Shown one piece after another: positions 26,346 through 36,152 of a stretch of 49,414 nucleotides of DNA (positions are counted from its first letter, which is position 1; the number at the start of each line of letters is the position of its first letter). The notes under the pieces were generated by a model. It worked only from the letters and a program-made list of their open reading frames with translations. It ran no database searches and was not told where the DNA came from. The stretch is from a bacterium. Its GTDB lineage: Bacteria; Planctomycetota; Planctomycetia; Pirellulales; Pirellulaceae. The stretch is from contig JAUIGN010000064.1 in assembly GCA_030430075.1 (NCBI GenBank), forward strand, positions 1 to 49,414, written 5' to 3'. The translations under genes were made by a program, and so were the position numbers.

Positions 26346-27016
26346 CCTTCCTCCCCGGCGCCGATCGCGGCACCAATAAAGACCGTGGAAAGTACGGCAA
26401 AGATGTAGGCTTGCAGAAGTCCAATCAGCAAGTCGAGTGCCATAAACGGCATCGGTACGAGAAAACCGGCCAGGGCGACCAGCAAACCGACGACCAGATG
26501 GCCTGACATGATGTTTCCGAACAGGCGCATCGCCAGCGCCACCGTACGCGATACCTCGGATACCAAATGCAATGGAAAGAGGATCGGATTGGGCGAAAAA
26601 TAATGCTTCACATAACCCCACGGACCGCGTGCCCGGATGCCGGCGAGCGGCACCGCCAGGAAGACCACGATGGCCAACGCCGAAGTCGTTGCCAGACTGG
26701 CCGTCGCGGGATGTACCCCCGGTAGCTGCCCGGAAAGGTTGCACGCGCAGATAAACAGGAACAAGCTGCCCGTCAGCGACGCCACCGCCGGCTCCGAACG
26801 ACCAATGATTTCCTCGACGGTTCGATCGAGCCACTGGACGGCGAGCCTGGCGAGCGCCGCCGCCATGGACTCCGGCCGGTTGACAACCGCGAAGCGAAAC
26901 CAGACGCCGGCCAGCACCAGTACGACCGAGACTCCCAGCGACGCGACCATGGTTTCGGTCACCGGGAACGGCCCCAGATCAATCAGCTTTGGATCACCAA
27001 ACACACGGGGATTCAC
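26342..27016 (-). CDS. atpB: N-ATPase a subunit
   Basis: A 224-aa stator channel subunit with several membrane helices. The essential arginine is Arg164 in LAMRLFGNIMSGHL. The early segment NLSGQLPGVHPATASLATT is typical of AtpB. The GTG start at 27016 follows the strong ribosome site AAAGGAGG and overlaps the atpR stop by 4 bp. The open frame continues 83 codons upstream inside atpR and is not real. Confidence 0.94.
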   Translation of the reverse strand: MNPRVFGDPKLIDLGPFPVTETMVASLGVSVVLVLAGVWFRFAVVNRPESMAAALARLAVQWLDRTVEEIIGRSEPAVASLTGSLFLFICACNLSGQLPGVHPATASLATTSALAIVVFLAVPLAGIRARGPWGYVKHYFSPNPILFPLHLVSEVSRTVALAMRLFGNIMSGHLVVGLLVALAGFLVPMPFMALDLLIGLLQAYIFAVLSTVFIGAAIGAGEEG

Positions 27017-27288
27017 GGAGCGGGCCTCCTTTGGCTGGTCCGCCGCCGTCGTGTCGACAGGAACGCGACGGCGGCGAAGTACCCCAAGGCCCAGCCCGCG
27101 GCGGCCGGAAGGATGCCGCCGAGGATCGCGGAGGCGACCAGGGCGAGACCAACGACGACCAGCCGCACCAGCCCCAACAAGGCACTCATCACGGAGGGGC
27201 GGCTGGCTGACCGCCAGACCCCCGCCGCGTGCAGGACGCCGATCGCCGCACCAAACACCATCCAAACTGCGGATAACCAGGTCATCAT
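27013..27288 (-). CDS. atpR: N-ATPase accessory membrane protein AtpR
   Basis: A 91-aa protein with three predicted membrane helices, in the AtpR position unique to N-ATPase operons. It has the Arg-containing helix LVRLVVVGLALVASAILGG. AtpR is proposed to help assemble or insert the c-ring. The C-terminus is basic (STRRRRTSQRR). Overlaps atpQ and atpB by 4 bp each. Assignment rests mostly on position and topology. Confidence 0.85.
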   Translation of the reverse strand: MMTWLSAVWMVFGAAIGVLHAAGVWRSASRPSVMSALLGLVRLVVVGLALVASAILGGILPAAAGWALGYFAAVAFLSTRRRRTSQRRPAP

Positions 27289-27575
27289 GCTCGTCCCCTC
27301 AACGCATGCCAGGCCGTGTAGCTGCCGACCGCCGCACCGGCGGTCAGCAGCATCAGCGTAAACTGCACGCCGGTCCCGAAACGCGCATCCAGGTAGCGGC
27401 CCGCCAACGCGCCTCCGACCGTGGTCAGGGCAATCGGCCAGCCGACCATTCCCAGCACGCCCAGCGACTGCCAGAACGCGCGGTTTCCTGTCTCGCGGCG
27501 GGCGTGCCGGGAAAAATCACGCTGCACCGCGCGCCGCATGTCGTTTCGGTGATGGTTGGTGGAACGGTCGTTCAT
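27285..27575 (-). CDS. atpQ: N-ATPase accessory membrane protein AtpQ
   Basis: A 96-aa protein of the AtpI/ATPase gene 1-like type. A basic N-terminus (MNDRSTNHHRNDMRRAVQRD) precedes two membrane helices (about 36-58 and 72-92), with GRYLDARFGTG between them. It occupies the AtpQ place after atpC. It overlaps both neighbours by 4 bp. Confidence 0.86.
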   Translation of the reverse strand: MNDRSTNHHRNDMRRAVQRDFSRHARRETGNRAFWQSLGVLGMVGWPIALTTVGGALAGRYLDARFGTGVQFTLMLLTAGAAVGSYTAWHALRGRA

Positions 27576-27994
27576 CGTACGTCTTTGACTTGCCTTACCT
27601 GTTCCCGTTGACCTTGACGCAGCTCGTGCAAAATACTGCTCTGCAGCCGCCCGAGTGTTTCTCGGGCCTCCATCTCTAAACTGGGTTGGGCCAGCTTCGC
27701 ATCCAGATCCGAGATCACTTCCCCTTCGTCGTCACCGCGAACGGCCAGCGGAGTGAGCAGGTTGGCGACCCTGCCGTCGCAACGTAACAGGCCGCCCGCC
27801 GTCCCCACAAACTGATACGTGTCACCCACGCGCACGAGAACCAGGCCAGGTTCGACGGCCAGAACCAGCGGTTCCACGCGAGCTCGCAATCCAACCTGCC
27901 CTGATTCCACAGGAACCCTCAGGGAGGAAACCTGCGTCTCCAGCACGACCTCTCGCGGCGTGTGCACGATCAGCTTCAAGGAACGGTTGCTCAT
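27572..27994 (-). CDS. atpC: N-ATPase epsilon subunit
   Basis: A 140-aa epsilon. The N-terminal beta-sandwich (LKLIVHTPREVVLETQVSSL) and the RVGDTYQFVGTAGGLLR strands are followed by a C-terminal helical tail. It starts at the ATG 27994, overlapping the atpD stop by 4 bp. Directly after beta, as in N-ATPases. Confidence 0.93.
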   Translation of the reverse strand: MSNRSLKLIVHTPREVVLETQVSSLRVPVESGQVGLRARVEPLVLAVEPGLVLVRVGDTYQFVGTAGGLLRCDGRVANLLTPLAVRGDDEGEVISDLDAKLAQPSLEMEARETLGRLQSSILHELRQGQREQVRQVKDVR

Positions 27995-29391
27995 GGTTGC
28001 CTGGCCTCTTCCAGGGCCCCGATCATGAACAGCGCGTCCTCGGGTAGCGCGTCGCACTCGCCTGCCAGGATCGCGGCCACGCCGTCCACCGTTTCCTCCG
28101 GGTCGACACGCCGGCCCTCCATCCCCGTGAACGACTCGGCAACGAAAAACGGCTGCGTGAGAAAGTTGCGCAACCGCCGCGCCCGGCCGACGAGCTGGCG
28201 GTCTTCCGCGGAGAGTTCGTCCATGCCCAACATCGAGATCAGATCTTGAAGTTCGTCAAACCGCCCTAACACGCGGCGGGCCTCTTGGGCGACGTCGTAG
28301 TGCCGCGGCCCCACGACGGCTGCGTCGAGCGCCTTGGAAGAGGACCGCAGCGGGTCAACGGCCGGGTAGATTCCTTCGGCAGCGACGTCGCGGGAGAGAA
28401 CCAACGCACTGTCCATGTGCCAGAAGGCGTGCGTGATGGCCGGATCCGAGTAATCGTCGGCGGGCACATAGACCGCCTGCACCGATACCATTCCGCCATG
28501 ACGCGTGGCGGTAATGCGCTCTTCCAAGGCGGCGATGTCGGCCGGCAACGTCGGTTGATATCCGACCCGCGACGGCAGACGTCCCAGCAGCCCGGAGACC
28601 TCCATCCCGGCCTGCACGTGCCGGTAGACGTTGTCCACGACAAACATGACATCCCGCCGCTTGCGGTCCCGAAAGTACTCGGCCACCGAAAGGGCCGCCT
28701 GCCCAACCAGAAACCGGGCGCCCGGCGGTTCCTTCATCTGCCCGAAGACCATCACGGTCCGGTCCATGAACCCCCGCTGCGAAAGCTCCTGCCAGAGCTC
28801 CAGCCCTTCACGGGAACGTTCGCCAATCCCGGCAAACACCGCCACCCCCTGCAATCCCTCGACAGCATTGTGGATAAACTCCGTCAGCACGACCGTCTTA
28901 CCCACTCCGGCGCCCCCGAAGACCGCGACCCGCCCGCCGGAAGTGAACGGACAGAACATGTCGATCACCTTGATGCCCGTGGGGTACATGTCACCCGCCG
29001 GACGCCGCTCGGAAGGGAGTGGAGGCGGCCGATGAATGGGCCAACGCTCGCCGGTTTCCAATGGCGGGCCGCCATCGAGGGGCTCGCCGCGCAGGTCAAT
29101 CACGCGGCCCAGCAACGGATCGCCTACCGGAACGGTAAGGGGTCGCCCATCACTGTGAATCGGGCAGCCGCGCCGCAAGCCGCGGGTCGGATCGACCGCG
29201 ATGGCGCGCACCGTCGAGTCGCCAAGATGAGAATGCACGAACGCGGCGAGCGGTCCGGTATCCGGCGAATTGCAGTGCAGCCGCATCCCAATTCCAGGCA
29301 CCCCGGCGGCGAAGCGCGCATCGAGAACCGTGCCGCGAATGGCGGTGACGACTCCGACCATTGACGACGAATCACCTGTCGCTTCTTCCAT
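27991..29391 (-). CDS. atpD: N-ATPase beta subunit (catalytic)
   Basis: A 466-aa catalytic F1 subunit, first gene of the operon. Walker A GGAGVGKT is at 159-166, the catalytic glutamate Glu191 is in GIGERSREG, and VFVVDNVYRH plus the late LRGDRQ-like region are beta-typical. Start at ATG 29391 (MEEATGD); another in-frame Met is at residue 11. The operon promoter should lie just upstream in 29392-29827. Confidence 0.95.
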   Translation of the reverse strand: MEEATGDSSSMVGVVTAIRGTVLDARFAAGVPGIGMRLHCNSPDTGPLAAFVHSHLGDSTVRAIAVDPTRGLRRGCPIHSDGRPLTVPVGDPLLGRVIDLRGEPLDGGPPLETGERWPIHRPPPLPSERRPAGDMYPTGIKVIDMFCPFTSGGRVAVFGGAGVGKTVVLTEFIHNAVEGLQGVAVFAGIGERSREGLELWQELSQRGFMDRTVMVFGQMKEPPGARFLVGQAALSVAEYFRDRKRRDVMFVVDNVYRHVQAGMEVSGLLGRLPSRVGYQPTLPADIAALEERITATRHGGMVSVQAVYVPADDYSDPAITHAFWHMDSALVLSRDVAAEGIYPAVDPLRSSSKALDAAVVGPRHYDVAQEARRVLGRFDELQDLISMLGMDELSAEDRQLVGRARRLRNFLTQPFFVAESFTGMEGRRVDPEETVDGVAAILAGECDALPEDALFMIGALEEARQP

Positions 29392-29827
29392 CGCGCGATT
29401 CCATCCACCCCAATTCTTCAACGCACCCCAACGTCGGCTTTCGTTCCCCAAGCATCGAAGACAATCGGTGCAAGTGGGATGCCAATTCAGTCGGTTTACC
29501 TTCCCGCCGGAACATCTCCACCGGCCGACCGATGCAACGTGGGGTCAGCCCGCCCGGCGAGGTTGTGACTGGGAGTCGAGTTCCTAGCGGCAACCGTCTG
29601 GAGAGAGAGCCTCAGCACGTCGGTGACAGGCAAGCCAACGTCGATCGCCGGGGACGATGCGCCCGACATGAGCGAAGGTGTGCGGATCAGCACGTCTCCG
29701 TTGGTGAAGACGACGTAGCTTGACTGGTCCGTTCGCGATGATTGCTCGGCCCCGACAGCGTCCAAGCAGCATCCTATCAGCGTCGATACAGCGTCTCTTC
29801 GGTTTCTCTGCCGCATCGACCCTGCGC
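29392..29827. other. Intergenic region upstream of the N-ATPase operon
   Basis: 436 bp between the sialidase-like gene and atpD, both minus strand. It must contain the atpD promoter and the end of the sialidase transcript. No repeat, terminator or structured element was recognised. Confidence 0.5.
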
Positions 29828-31039
29828 CTAATCGGCGACTTCCAGGTCCGCCAGGTAGATGGCGGTGATCGTCTTTCCCGATTCATCTTTCTCGTGGCTG
29901 GAATACCACGACACCAGGCCGCGCGTCGGGCTGAGCTCCACAAAGCCGGGATACGAGTTGTCGCCGCCGCTGGGCAACACGGCGATCTCCTGCAAGTTTC
30001 CTTCGTTGAACCAGTAAAGTGCCGTGCGCGGCTGTGGGCCGGTGTTCTGTCGCCCGCCCACGACGTACCGCTCGCCCCATTTGGCCAGCAGGGGGCCTCC
30101 GATGTATCGATCAAGGTCGGTGCGTTCCCACGTGGAATACGGCGGTTTCGCTCGGCACCATTGCGACCGGTCATTGGTGCAGCGGGCGACCGCCGACACG
30201 CTCCCGTCGGACTCGAACAGAAACGCCGTCTCGTTGCCGAGCGTCGTTTGAAACAGGGACCGCGTGCGCCAGACGAGCCCGTCATCACTTTCGAGCAACG
30301 CCGATTCGACATCCGACCGCTCGCTCCGCGACGTCTCCACAAACGCTCGCTTGCGGCGACCGCACAGGTAGGCCGTACCGTCATGCGCTGCCGCCCGCCA
30401 GATGTAGTGCCCGTACGTCCCTTCCAGCATCGTCGGCTCGCTCCATGTCGTGCCGTCGTTGCTCCAGCAGGCATACCCCAGATGCTTGTTGTATTCGTAG
30501 ACCTGGGGCGACGCCTCGCCGCAGTACCAGGTACCTGTGTAGACAAACAGCTTGTCCCGGAAAATCAAAAAGTGCGGATCGCGGGTATCACGCTTCGCCA
30601 CACGAAACCGGTGCACCGGCTCCCACTTCCGGCCGTCCTCGCTGGCCAGGATGATGATCGACGACGTCGGATGGACGCCGTGGCCCTGCGGACAACTGCG
30701 AAACGCCAGATAGAATCGGTCGCGAAAACGGATCAGGTCGGTAAACGCGTTGTGCTCGCCGTTATCAAACACGCGGCGCACGTGCGTCACTCGGACGTGA
30801 GGAGTTCCCGATTCCGGGACGCCGGCGGCTTTTCCCGCACGGGAGGTATCCTGGGCACAAACCGCGCCGACCGTCCACATTCCGGCCAAGACCCAGAAAA
30901 CGGCCAGAACAGCGGTCGGAACGCGAAAGCCACGACGTTCGTGGATGTCGCCTTGCGTCCCGAAAAGTTTTGCCCCTCCCGTGGCACGACGAGAGGCCCC
31001 ATGGTTCCGGCGTTCCGAAATGCGCGCGTGCTGGTTCAT
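29828..31039 (-). CDS. Exported sialidase-like (BNR/Asp-box) protein
   Basis: A 403-aa protein with a hydrophobic N-terminal segment (about 42-65, AVLAVFWVLAGMWTVGAVCA) after a basic 40-residue start, so a long signal peptide or anchor. Three Asp-box-like motifs of the form S-x-D-G-x-x-W are visible (SEDGRKW, SNDGTTW, SDDGLVW), suggesting a beta-propeller of the sialidase superfamily. Such proteins may act on glycans outside the cytoplasm. No catalytic set of sialidase residues could be assigned, so activity is unproven. ATG 31039 has GGAGA upstream. Confidence 0.8.
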   Translation of the reverse strand: MNQHARISERRNHGASRRATGGAKLFGTQGDIHERRGFRVPTAVLAVFWVLAGMWTVGAVCAQDTSRAGKAAGVPESGTPHVRVTHVRRVFDNGEHNAFTDLIRFRDRFYLAFRSCPQGHGVHPTSSIIILASEDGRKWEPVHRFRVAKRDTRDPHFLIFRDKLFVYTGTWYCGEASPQVYEYNKHLGYACWSNDGTTWSEPTMLEGTYGHYIWRAAAHDGTAYLCGRRKRAFVETSRSERSDVESALLESDDGLVWRTRSLFQTTLGNETAFLFESDGSVSAVARCTNDRSQWCRAKPPYSTWERTDLDRYIGGPLLAKWGERYVVGGRQNTGPQPRTALYWFNEGNLQEIAVLPSGGDNSYPGFVELSPTRGLVSWYSSHEKDESGKTITAIYLADLEVAD

Positions 31040-31304
31040 TGGCGAAGTCTCCGGCCCGGTTCTGACAGGTTCAACCGCAGGATGCCAGGCGGATGCCTCG
31101 CCGGTTGATGATCTGACTTGGCATCCGCAACGATGCGGTAGCCCGTTATACCACACGTGTGGCTGGCGTGTTCCACGATCGAGGCCCGGCTGCGGCCTGT
31201 GCAGCATGCGGTGATGTGCCGGGCACCGCATGAGGCTCGCCGCGGTCCGCAAGTCATCCTGCGCCCGGCGTACGGTGGACAGCGACGACGAGCAGCGGGC
31301 CGCG

Positions 31305-33290
31305 TCACGCGGGGATCTCTGCAGTCGTCGCTTCGAACGGCTCGCGCCGGACAACCTCGACGGTCTCGACGCAGGCCGTCAGAGGATGCTCCGGCAACAC
31401 GTCTTTGCGGAGAAAGCCGAGCACGACGTCACACGTCTCGTGGGACATCACGACTTCGATCCGTACTTTCGAGTTGGATGGAACGTCACCAGGCGCGGAT
31501 TCAAGGCCTCCTCCCCCGCGGCACGGCGACGACACGAAGCCGGAGGCGCCCCGCTCGACAAACTGCGCTTCCAACCACTCCTCGATGCCCTCGTCCGCAA
31601 TCACCGTCAGTCGGCGCATCGTGGTGAGCACTCGTTTCCGCGCCGCGTGGGCATTGTCGGCCAACGGCTGGAGTGTCTCGAGCCCGCGGACCTCGAACGT
31701 GAGCCCTTCCTGCTCGAAGTCGCGTTCCATCTCTTCCAGCTTTTCCATGACGCTGTGGTCGATCAGCTTGGTCTCGGAAACGTCGACAATCAGGTTCCGC
31801 CGCTGAACCAGCCCGATTTGCTCGATCTGTCGCCGGAAGGGAATCCAGTTGCTGAAGACGGCAGATTCCCGAGCGAGAATCAGGCTGGTGCCTCCATCAA
31901 TCTCCTGGACTTCGATGTACGGTTTGAACAACGACTTGATGGGCACGCCGTTGGCCACATGGATCACCATCTTCAAGATGATCCCAGCGGCAACGCCGAT
32001 CAGGAGGTCCGTGGCCAGCACGACCAGCAACGTTGTCACAAAGATGGCAAGTTGCTCTTTACCGATCTGGTAAACGTGAATGAACTCGGTCGGATGGGCC
32101 AGGCGATAGCCCGTGTAGACCAGCATTCCCGCCAGGGCAGCCAGGGGAATTTCGTGCAGAATCGTGGGAATCAGGGCGACACAGAGGAGCAAAAAGACGC
32201 CGTGCCACATGTCGGCAAACCGGGTGCGGGCACCGTTATCAATGTTCGCCTTCGACCGCACGATCTCGGAAATCATGGGGAGTCCGCCGACCAGCGACGC
32301 ACAGAGGTTGCCGACACCGACCGCCAGCACATCTCGGTTCATGCTGGTCTTGCGTTTCCACGGATCGAGCAGGTCGACGGCCTTCGCGCTGAGCAGCGAC
32401 TCGAGGCTGCCGATGATGAAAAACATCATGGCCCATTTCCAGGCCTTGAACTGTTTCAGGGCCGCGAAATCAGGTGCCGTGATGTCGTCAAACATGCCGA
32501 ACACGCGCTCGGGCATCTTCACCAGGTATTGCTCGCCCAGTTGATACTGGTGCCCCTGCAGCGTGTACGAGTGTTCGTGCAGGAGGTCAAAGCCTAGCCC
32601 CATGGGGACGGTCACGAGCAACACGATCATCGGTGACGGAATCATCTTCAGGATGCCGACCTTCCTGCCGGCCAGCGGCCACAAGAACATGATCAGGATG
32701 CTGACGATACCGATGGCGGCAATCGCCGGATTCGCTTCGACCACGTAGTGGGGTATCTCGCGAAGCATCTCGAGCGGTTCGCCGCCGGCGGAAACGCCGA
32801 GTGCCACGGGGAACTGCTTGATGATGATGATGACGCCGATCGCGGCCAGCATGCCGTGCACGGCAGAGATCGGAAAGAACTCACCCAGAATTCCGCCGCG
32901 AAACAGCCCGAAGAGGATCTGCAGAATTGCCGCCGCCACGCCGACGGCGAGTGCCGCCTGGTAAGCCGCCAGGTCGGCATCTGTCCAGCCACCGGTCATC
33001 CCGTCGCCGCCAAAATCCTCGATGCAGCCGATCGCAATCACGATCAGGCCGGCTGCCGGCCCCTTGATCGTCAACTCGCTGTTGCTGACAAACGTGGTGA
33101 GAATCGCGCCGATGATCGCCGTGAAGATACCGGCGATCGGCGGATAGCCGCACGCCAGTGAGATTCCCAGGCACAACGGCAGCGCGATCAGGAAAACCAG
33201 CAGGCCGGAGACGATATCGTACTTGAAGTACTTGATGAAACCGGCGCCGTTACCGCGTGGAACGTCGCTGGGAACTTCGCTAGAGCTCAT
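31305..33290 (-). CDS. SulP-family anion transporter with STAS domain (candidate bicarbonate transporter)
   Basis: A 661-aa SulP transporter. It starts at the ATG at 33290, with membrane segments from about residue 25 to 450 (first ones VSGLLVFLIALPLCLGISLA and PPIAGIFTAIIGAILTTF). A cytoplasmic STAS domain follows (about 485-580, NLIVDVSETKLIDHSVMEKLEEM). The C-terminal 50-60 residues (VRIEVVMSHETCDVVLGFLRKD) look like an extra small regulatory domain. SulP proteins move bicarbonate, sulfate or other anions, often with Na+. It overlaps the NuoM-like gene by 11 bp and is the last gene of the DabA operon, which favours bicarbonate. Confidence 0.9.
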   Translation of the reverse strand: MSSSEVPSDVPRGNGAGFIKYFKYDIVSGLLVFLIALPLCLGISLACGYPPIAGIFTAIIGAILTTFVSNSELTIKGPAAGLIVIAIGCIEDFGGDGMTGGWTDADLAAYQAALAVGVAAAILQILFGLFRGGILGEFFPISAVHGMLAAIGVIIIIKQFPVALGVSAGGEPLEMLREIPHYVVEANPAIAAIGIVSILIMFLWPLAGRKVGILKMIPSPMIVLLVTVPMGLGFDLLHEHSYTLQGHQYQLGEQYLVKMPERVFGMFDDITAPDFAALKQFKAWKWAMMFFIIGSLESLLSAKAVDLLDPWKRKTSMNRDVLAVGVGNLCASLVGGLPMISEIVRSKANIDNGARTRFADMWHGVFLLLCVALIPTILHEIPLAALAGMLVYTGYRLAHPTEFIHVYQIGKEQLAIFVTTLLVVLATDLLIGVAAGIILKMVIHVANGVPIKSLFKPYIEVQEIDGGTSLILARESAVFSNWIPFRRQIEQIGLVQRRNLIVDVSETKLIDHSVMEKLEEMERDFEQEGLTFEVRGLETLQPLADNAHAARKRVLTTMRRLTVIADEGIEEWLEAQFVERGASGFVSSPCRGGGGLESAPGDVPSNSKVRIEVVMSHETCDVVLGFLRKDVLPEHPLTACVETVEVVRREPFEATTAEIPA

Positions 33291-34764
33291 GGTGTGACTC
33301 GCTACGTGCTGCGGCGGCCGGCCCGTCCTTACGTGACGAGACGGCACCCAGGGGATGTTCGGAAACGTGTGGCTCTGTGCTGATGCGGCGATGGTCGAGT
33401 ACCGCGCGGGCCGCGTGGTAGCGCGATTGCACGCCGGGCTGCGGCATCAACCCGCCGCCAATAATCAAGACGACCATGACCAGGATGGTGGCACGTTCGG
33501 CAGGCCGGCACTCCATGGCGACCGTCGACGCGTGCCGCGTGCCGGTGAACACATGAAAGTAGGCCTTGATAACGGCGACACCGTTCAGCGCGGCGGCGGC
33601 GACCAACGCCAGGCCGACCAGTGGATAGACCTCAACGGCACCTTCGACCAGCAGTTCCGTGCCGATGAAGCCGACCGTGCCGGGGAAGCCGATCGACGCC
33701 AGGCCGGTCAAGAGAAACATGGCCGCCAGGAACGGTGTATGTTCGTAGAGGCCGTGAAAGTTGTCGAGCGTCAGGCGTCCGGTGCGTGCTTCCACACTTC
33801 GCAACGCCAGGCCGAAGCCGAGCAGCGAGATGCCCACCGAAAGCCAGACACACAGTGCCCCGGCCAGGCCGATCGGTGTCGCCATCTCCAGACCCACGAG
33901 CACGAGCGACGAATGACTGAGGAACAGGTAACAAAAGAAGCGGCGCGAGTCGCGTTGCACTAAGGCCATGCCGGCCGCATAGACGGCGGTCGCCAGCGAG
34001 AGGACCGCGATGCTCTGCAGGGCCCAGGAGGGGGCGATCGGAAACACCAGGCGCATCACGGCATAGGCGCCGGTCATCGGTGTGACAAACAGCAGGGCCG
34101 TACCGAACGTCGCCTTTTCAAACAGGTCCGTCATCCAGCAGTGCAACGGGCAGACGCCGCTCCGCAACAGCGCGCCGGCCGTCAGCAGGCAACCCGCGAC
34201 AATCGGCGGGTTGGCCGCATGCGCTGCCGGGCCGGCAAGCGCTTGGCCCAAAACGAGCAAAGTCACGAACAATCCCATGTGAAACAGATAGACGCGGGTC
34301 GACTGCCCACGTTGACGAAGTTCCAGCCAGGGCGGGATGGTCGCGGCGGCGAGCAAGGCGATGATCAGCCAGGGGTGACGGCAGGCGAGTGTGGCGAGCA
34401 AAATCGATTCTGAGACCAGCGTCCAATGGAAGGAAAAGCGGTTGCTTTTCGTGCGGAGTGTCGTCATCACGGTTGCCAGATAGAGCAGTGCGCCCAGCGG
34501 CAACAGCGGTGCGCTCAGTTCGTCAATCACAAACACGTCGCGGTGGAATACCGTGTGGAGAAGATCCCAGTGGTCGTGCGCTTCAAACGAGCCGAGCGTG
34601 GCAAAGTCGAGCCACTCGCCGATCGCGCAGACCAGCGTGACTCCGCACACCAGCGTGCACAGGGTTCGCGCCCGATCGCGGTCTTTCAGCAGGGCAATCC
34701 AGGCCGCTCCCACCAGCGGAATCAGGACCGACAGTTCCAGCCACGGCAAATGCAGTTCCGGCAT
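33280..34764 (-). CDS. NuoM-like proton-conducting subunit associated with DabA
   Basis: A 494-aa membrane protein of the proton-conducting transporter (NuoL/M/N) family, about 13 hydrophobic helices. It contains the family pattern LRSGVCPLHCWMTDLFEKATFG, matching the HTWLPDAH-like helix of NuoM, and GLASIGFPGTVGF later. No other complex I subunits are present. Here it is a second membrane partner for DabA, besides the NuoL-like gene. Its start overlaps the previous stop by one base (TGATG), so it is translationally coupled. DabB is a single NuoL-like subunit in the characterised systems. Confidence 0.84.
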   Translation of the reverse strand: MPELHLPWLELSVLIPLVGAAWIALLKDRDRARTLCTLVCGVTLVCAIGEWLDFATLGSFEAHDHWDLLHTVFHRDVFVIDELSAPLLPLGALLYLATVMTTLRTKSNRFSFHWTLVSESILLATLACRHPWLIIALLAAATIPPWLELRQRGQSTRVYLFHMGLFVTLLVLGQALAGPAAHAANPPIVAGCLLTAGALLRSGVCPLHCWMTDLFEKATFGTALLFVTPMTGAYAVMRLVFPIAPSWALQSIAVLSLATAVYAAGMALVQRDSRRFFCYLFLSHSSLVLVGLEMATPIGLAGALCVWLSVGISLLGFGLALRSVEARTGRLTLDNFHGLYEHTPFLAAMFLLTGLASIGFPGTVGFIGTELLVEGAVEVYPLVGLALVAAAALNGVAVIKAYFHVFTGTRHASTVAMECRPAERATILVMVVLIIGGGLMPQPGVQSRYHAARAVLDHRRISTEPHVSEHPLGAVSSRKDGPAAAARSESHHEL

Positions 34765-36152
34765 CAGGCCACGTCCTCCAATGAGTCGCCGTAGGGCGAG
34801 AGCCGGTCCGATTCACGCGACGGCCCGCCGGAGAGCAGATTCGTCCAGCGTCGCTCCATGGCATCGCACCATCGAAAGGCCAATGTGAAGGGACGCACGA
34901 TCCAGTCGTCGAGCGTGGCGTCGAGATAGCCGCGGTGCAAGGCGAACCGGTAGAGCGCCAGCCGAAACCCGGTGGCGGTTCGCGGCTGGTTCACATCGTC
35001 TCCCGTGAGATGCTGACCGACGGCATCCTCCAGCATCTGGTGGTCCTTGAGGACCGAGGGAGCCCGCAGCAATTGCAGCGTTCGCAGGCAGGCGTGACCA
35101 ATCATGTGAATCAAGGCGATGTACCGCAGCCCGAGCCCGATTTCGATCGTGATGATGCCGACTTGCGTCAGCGAGGCGAAGGCGAGCGCGTTCTTCACGT
35201 CGCTTTGCACGCGCGACGCCAGCGTTCCCAGGATGGCCGAGACCAGTCCCAGGATGATGACGAGAATCCGCAGCGAGAACGACACATCCAACAACGGGCT
35301 GACGCGCAGCAAGAGATAGGTTCCCAAGTGGACGGACAAGGCACCGTAGAACACGGCGCTCGATGGAGTCGGGCCCTCCATGGCACGGGGCAACCAACCA
35401 GAGAAGGGAACCATGCCCGACTTGCCGGCGGCGGCCAGCAACAACAGCGATCCAACCGCCAAGGCAGACCAGGGGTCGATCGCCGCGACACCGCCCGGCC
35501 ACGGTCCGGATCCCATCAGGCCATCAAAATCACCGGCCCCGGTCAGGTGATGCATCGTTAGCGCGGCCACCAGGAAGGCGGCGTCCGCCAGCCGATAGGT
35601 CGTCCAAACACGATGCCCGTTGCGAACGGGCCCCGGACGCTCGTGGAAGTAAGCCACCAGCAGCGCGGAGGAAAGCCCGACCAGTTCCCAACCGAAGAAC
35701 AGCGTCTCGATCGTCCCCGCCAGGGCAGAGACAACCATGCCGAGCAGAAACAAGGCGTATAGCAGAAAGAAACGGCTGTAGCCGCGTTCCCGGTGCAGAT
35801 AGACCGCAGCGAACGCCCCCACGGTGCCGCAGAGCACAAACGAGAGGATGACGAACGGCACCGAGAGCCGATCGAAGACAAACTTGAGGTGAAAGTGGAA
35901 GTGCTCCTGTTCGATGAAGACCCAATTGCCCAGTTCGATCGGCACATGGCGCGACCCGCAGGCGAGCATCAAACAGAGCATGGCCACCGAGGTCAGCAGC
36001 CCGACGACGACCGCGGCCTTGGTGAGCTGGGCCTGCACGCCTTCCGAAAGCTTGAGGCCGGCCAGCAACGGCACTCCCAGGGCCACAAGCAGGACGGCGG
36101 GACTGGCGACCACCACCAGCCCCAGCATCTGAGAAACGGACTCCAGCGTCAC
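34764..36152 (-). CDS. dabB: DabB-type NuoL-like proton-conducting subunit
   Basis: A 462-aa membrane protein of the NuoL type. The conserved GWELVGLSSALL (154-165) and GKSGMVPFSGWLPRAMEGPT (243-262) carry the Glu and Lys of the proton channel. DabB proteins with DabA form the vectorial bicarbonate-accumulating complex. The GTG start at 36152 has ACGGAGG upstream and overlaps the DabA stop by 4 bp, so the pair is co-translated. It is followed by a second, NuoM-like member. Confidence 0.87.
   Translation of the reverse strand: MTLESVSQMLGLVVVASPAVLLVALGVPLLAGLKLSEGVQAQLTKAAVVVGLLTSVAMLCLMLACGSRHVPIELGNWVFIEQEHFHFHLKFVFDRLSVPFVILSFVLCGTVGAFAAVYLHRERGYSRFFLLYALFLLGMVVSALAGTIETLFFGWELVGLSSALLVAYFHERPGPVRNGHRVWTTYRLADAAFLVAALTMHHLTGAGDFDGLMGSGPWPGGVAAIDPWSALAVGSLLLLAAAGKSGMVPFSGWLPRAMEGPTPSSAVFYGALSVHLGTYLLLRVSPLLDVSFSLRILVIILGLVSAILGTLASRVQSDVKNALAFASLTQVGIITIEIGLGLRYIALIHMIGHACLRTLQLLRAPSVLKDHQMLEDAVGQHLTGDDVNQPRTATGFRLALYRFALHRGYLDATLDDWIVRPFTLAFRWCDAMERRWTNLLSGGPSRESDRLSPYGDSLEDVA

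Noticed and set aside
29720..31108. 462-aa plus-strand frame, and the 320-aa minus-strand frame at 29584-30546
   Set aside because: Both overlap the sialidase-like gene in other frames. They are Arg/Pro-rich and have no recognisable domain.
31230..32597. 455-aa plus-strand open frame
   Set aside because: Antisense to the SulP transporter; composition is typical of a shadow.
33280..36152. Complex I (nuo) remnant
   Set aside because: No other nuo subunits are present and the genes overlap dabA, so DAB membrane subunits are the better call.
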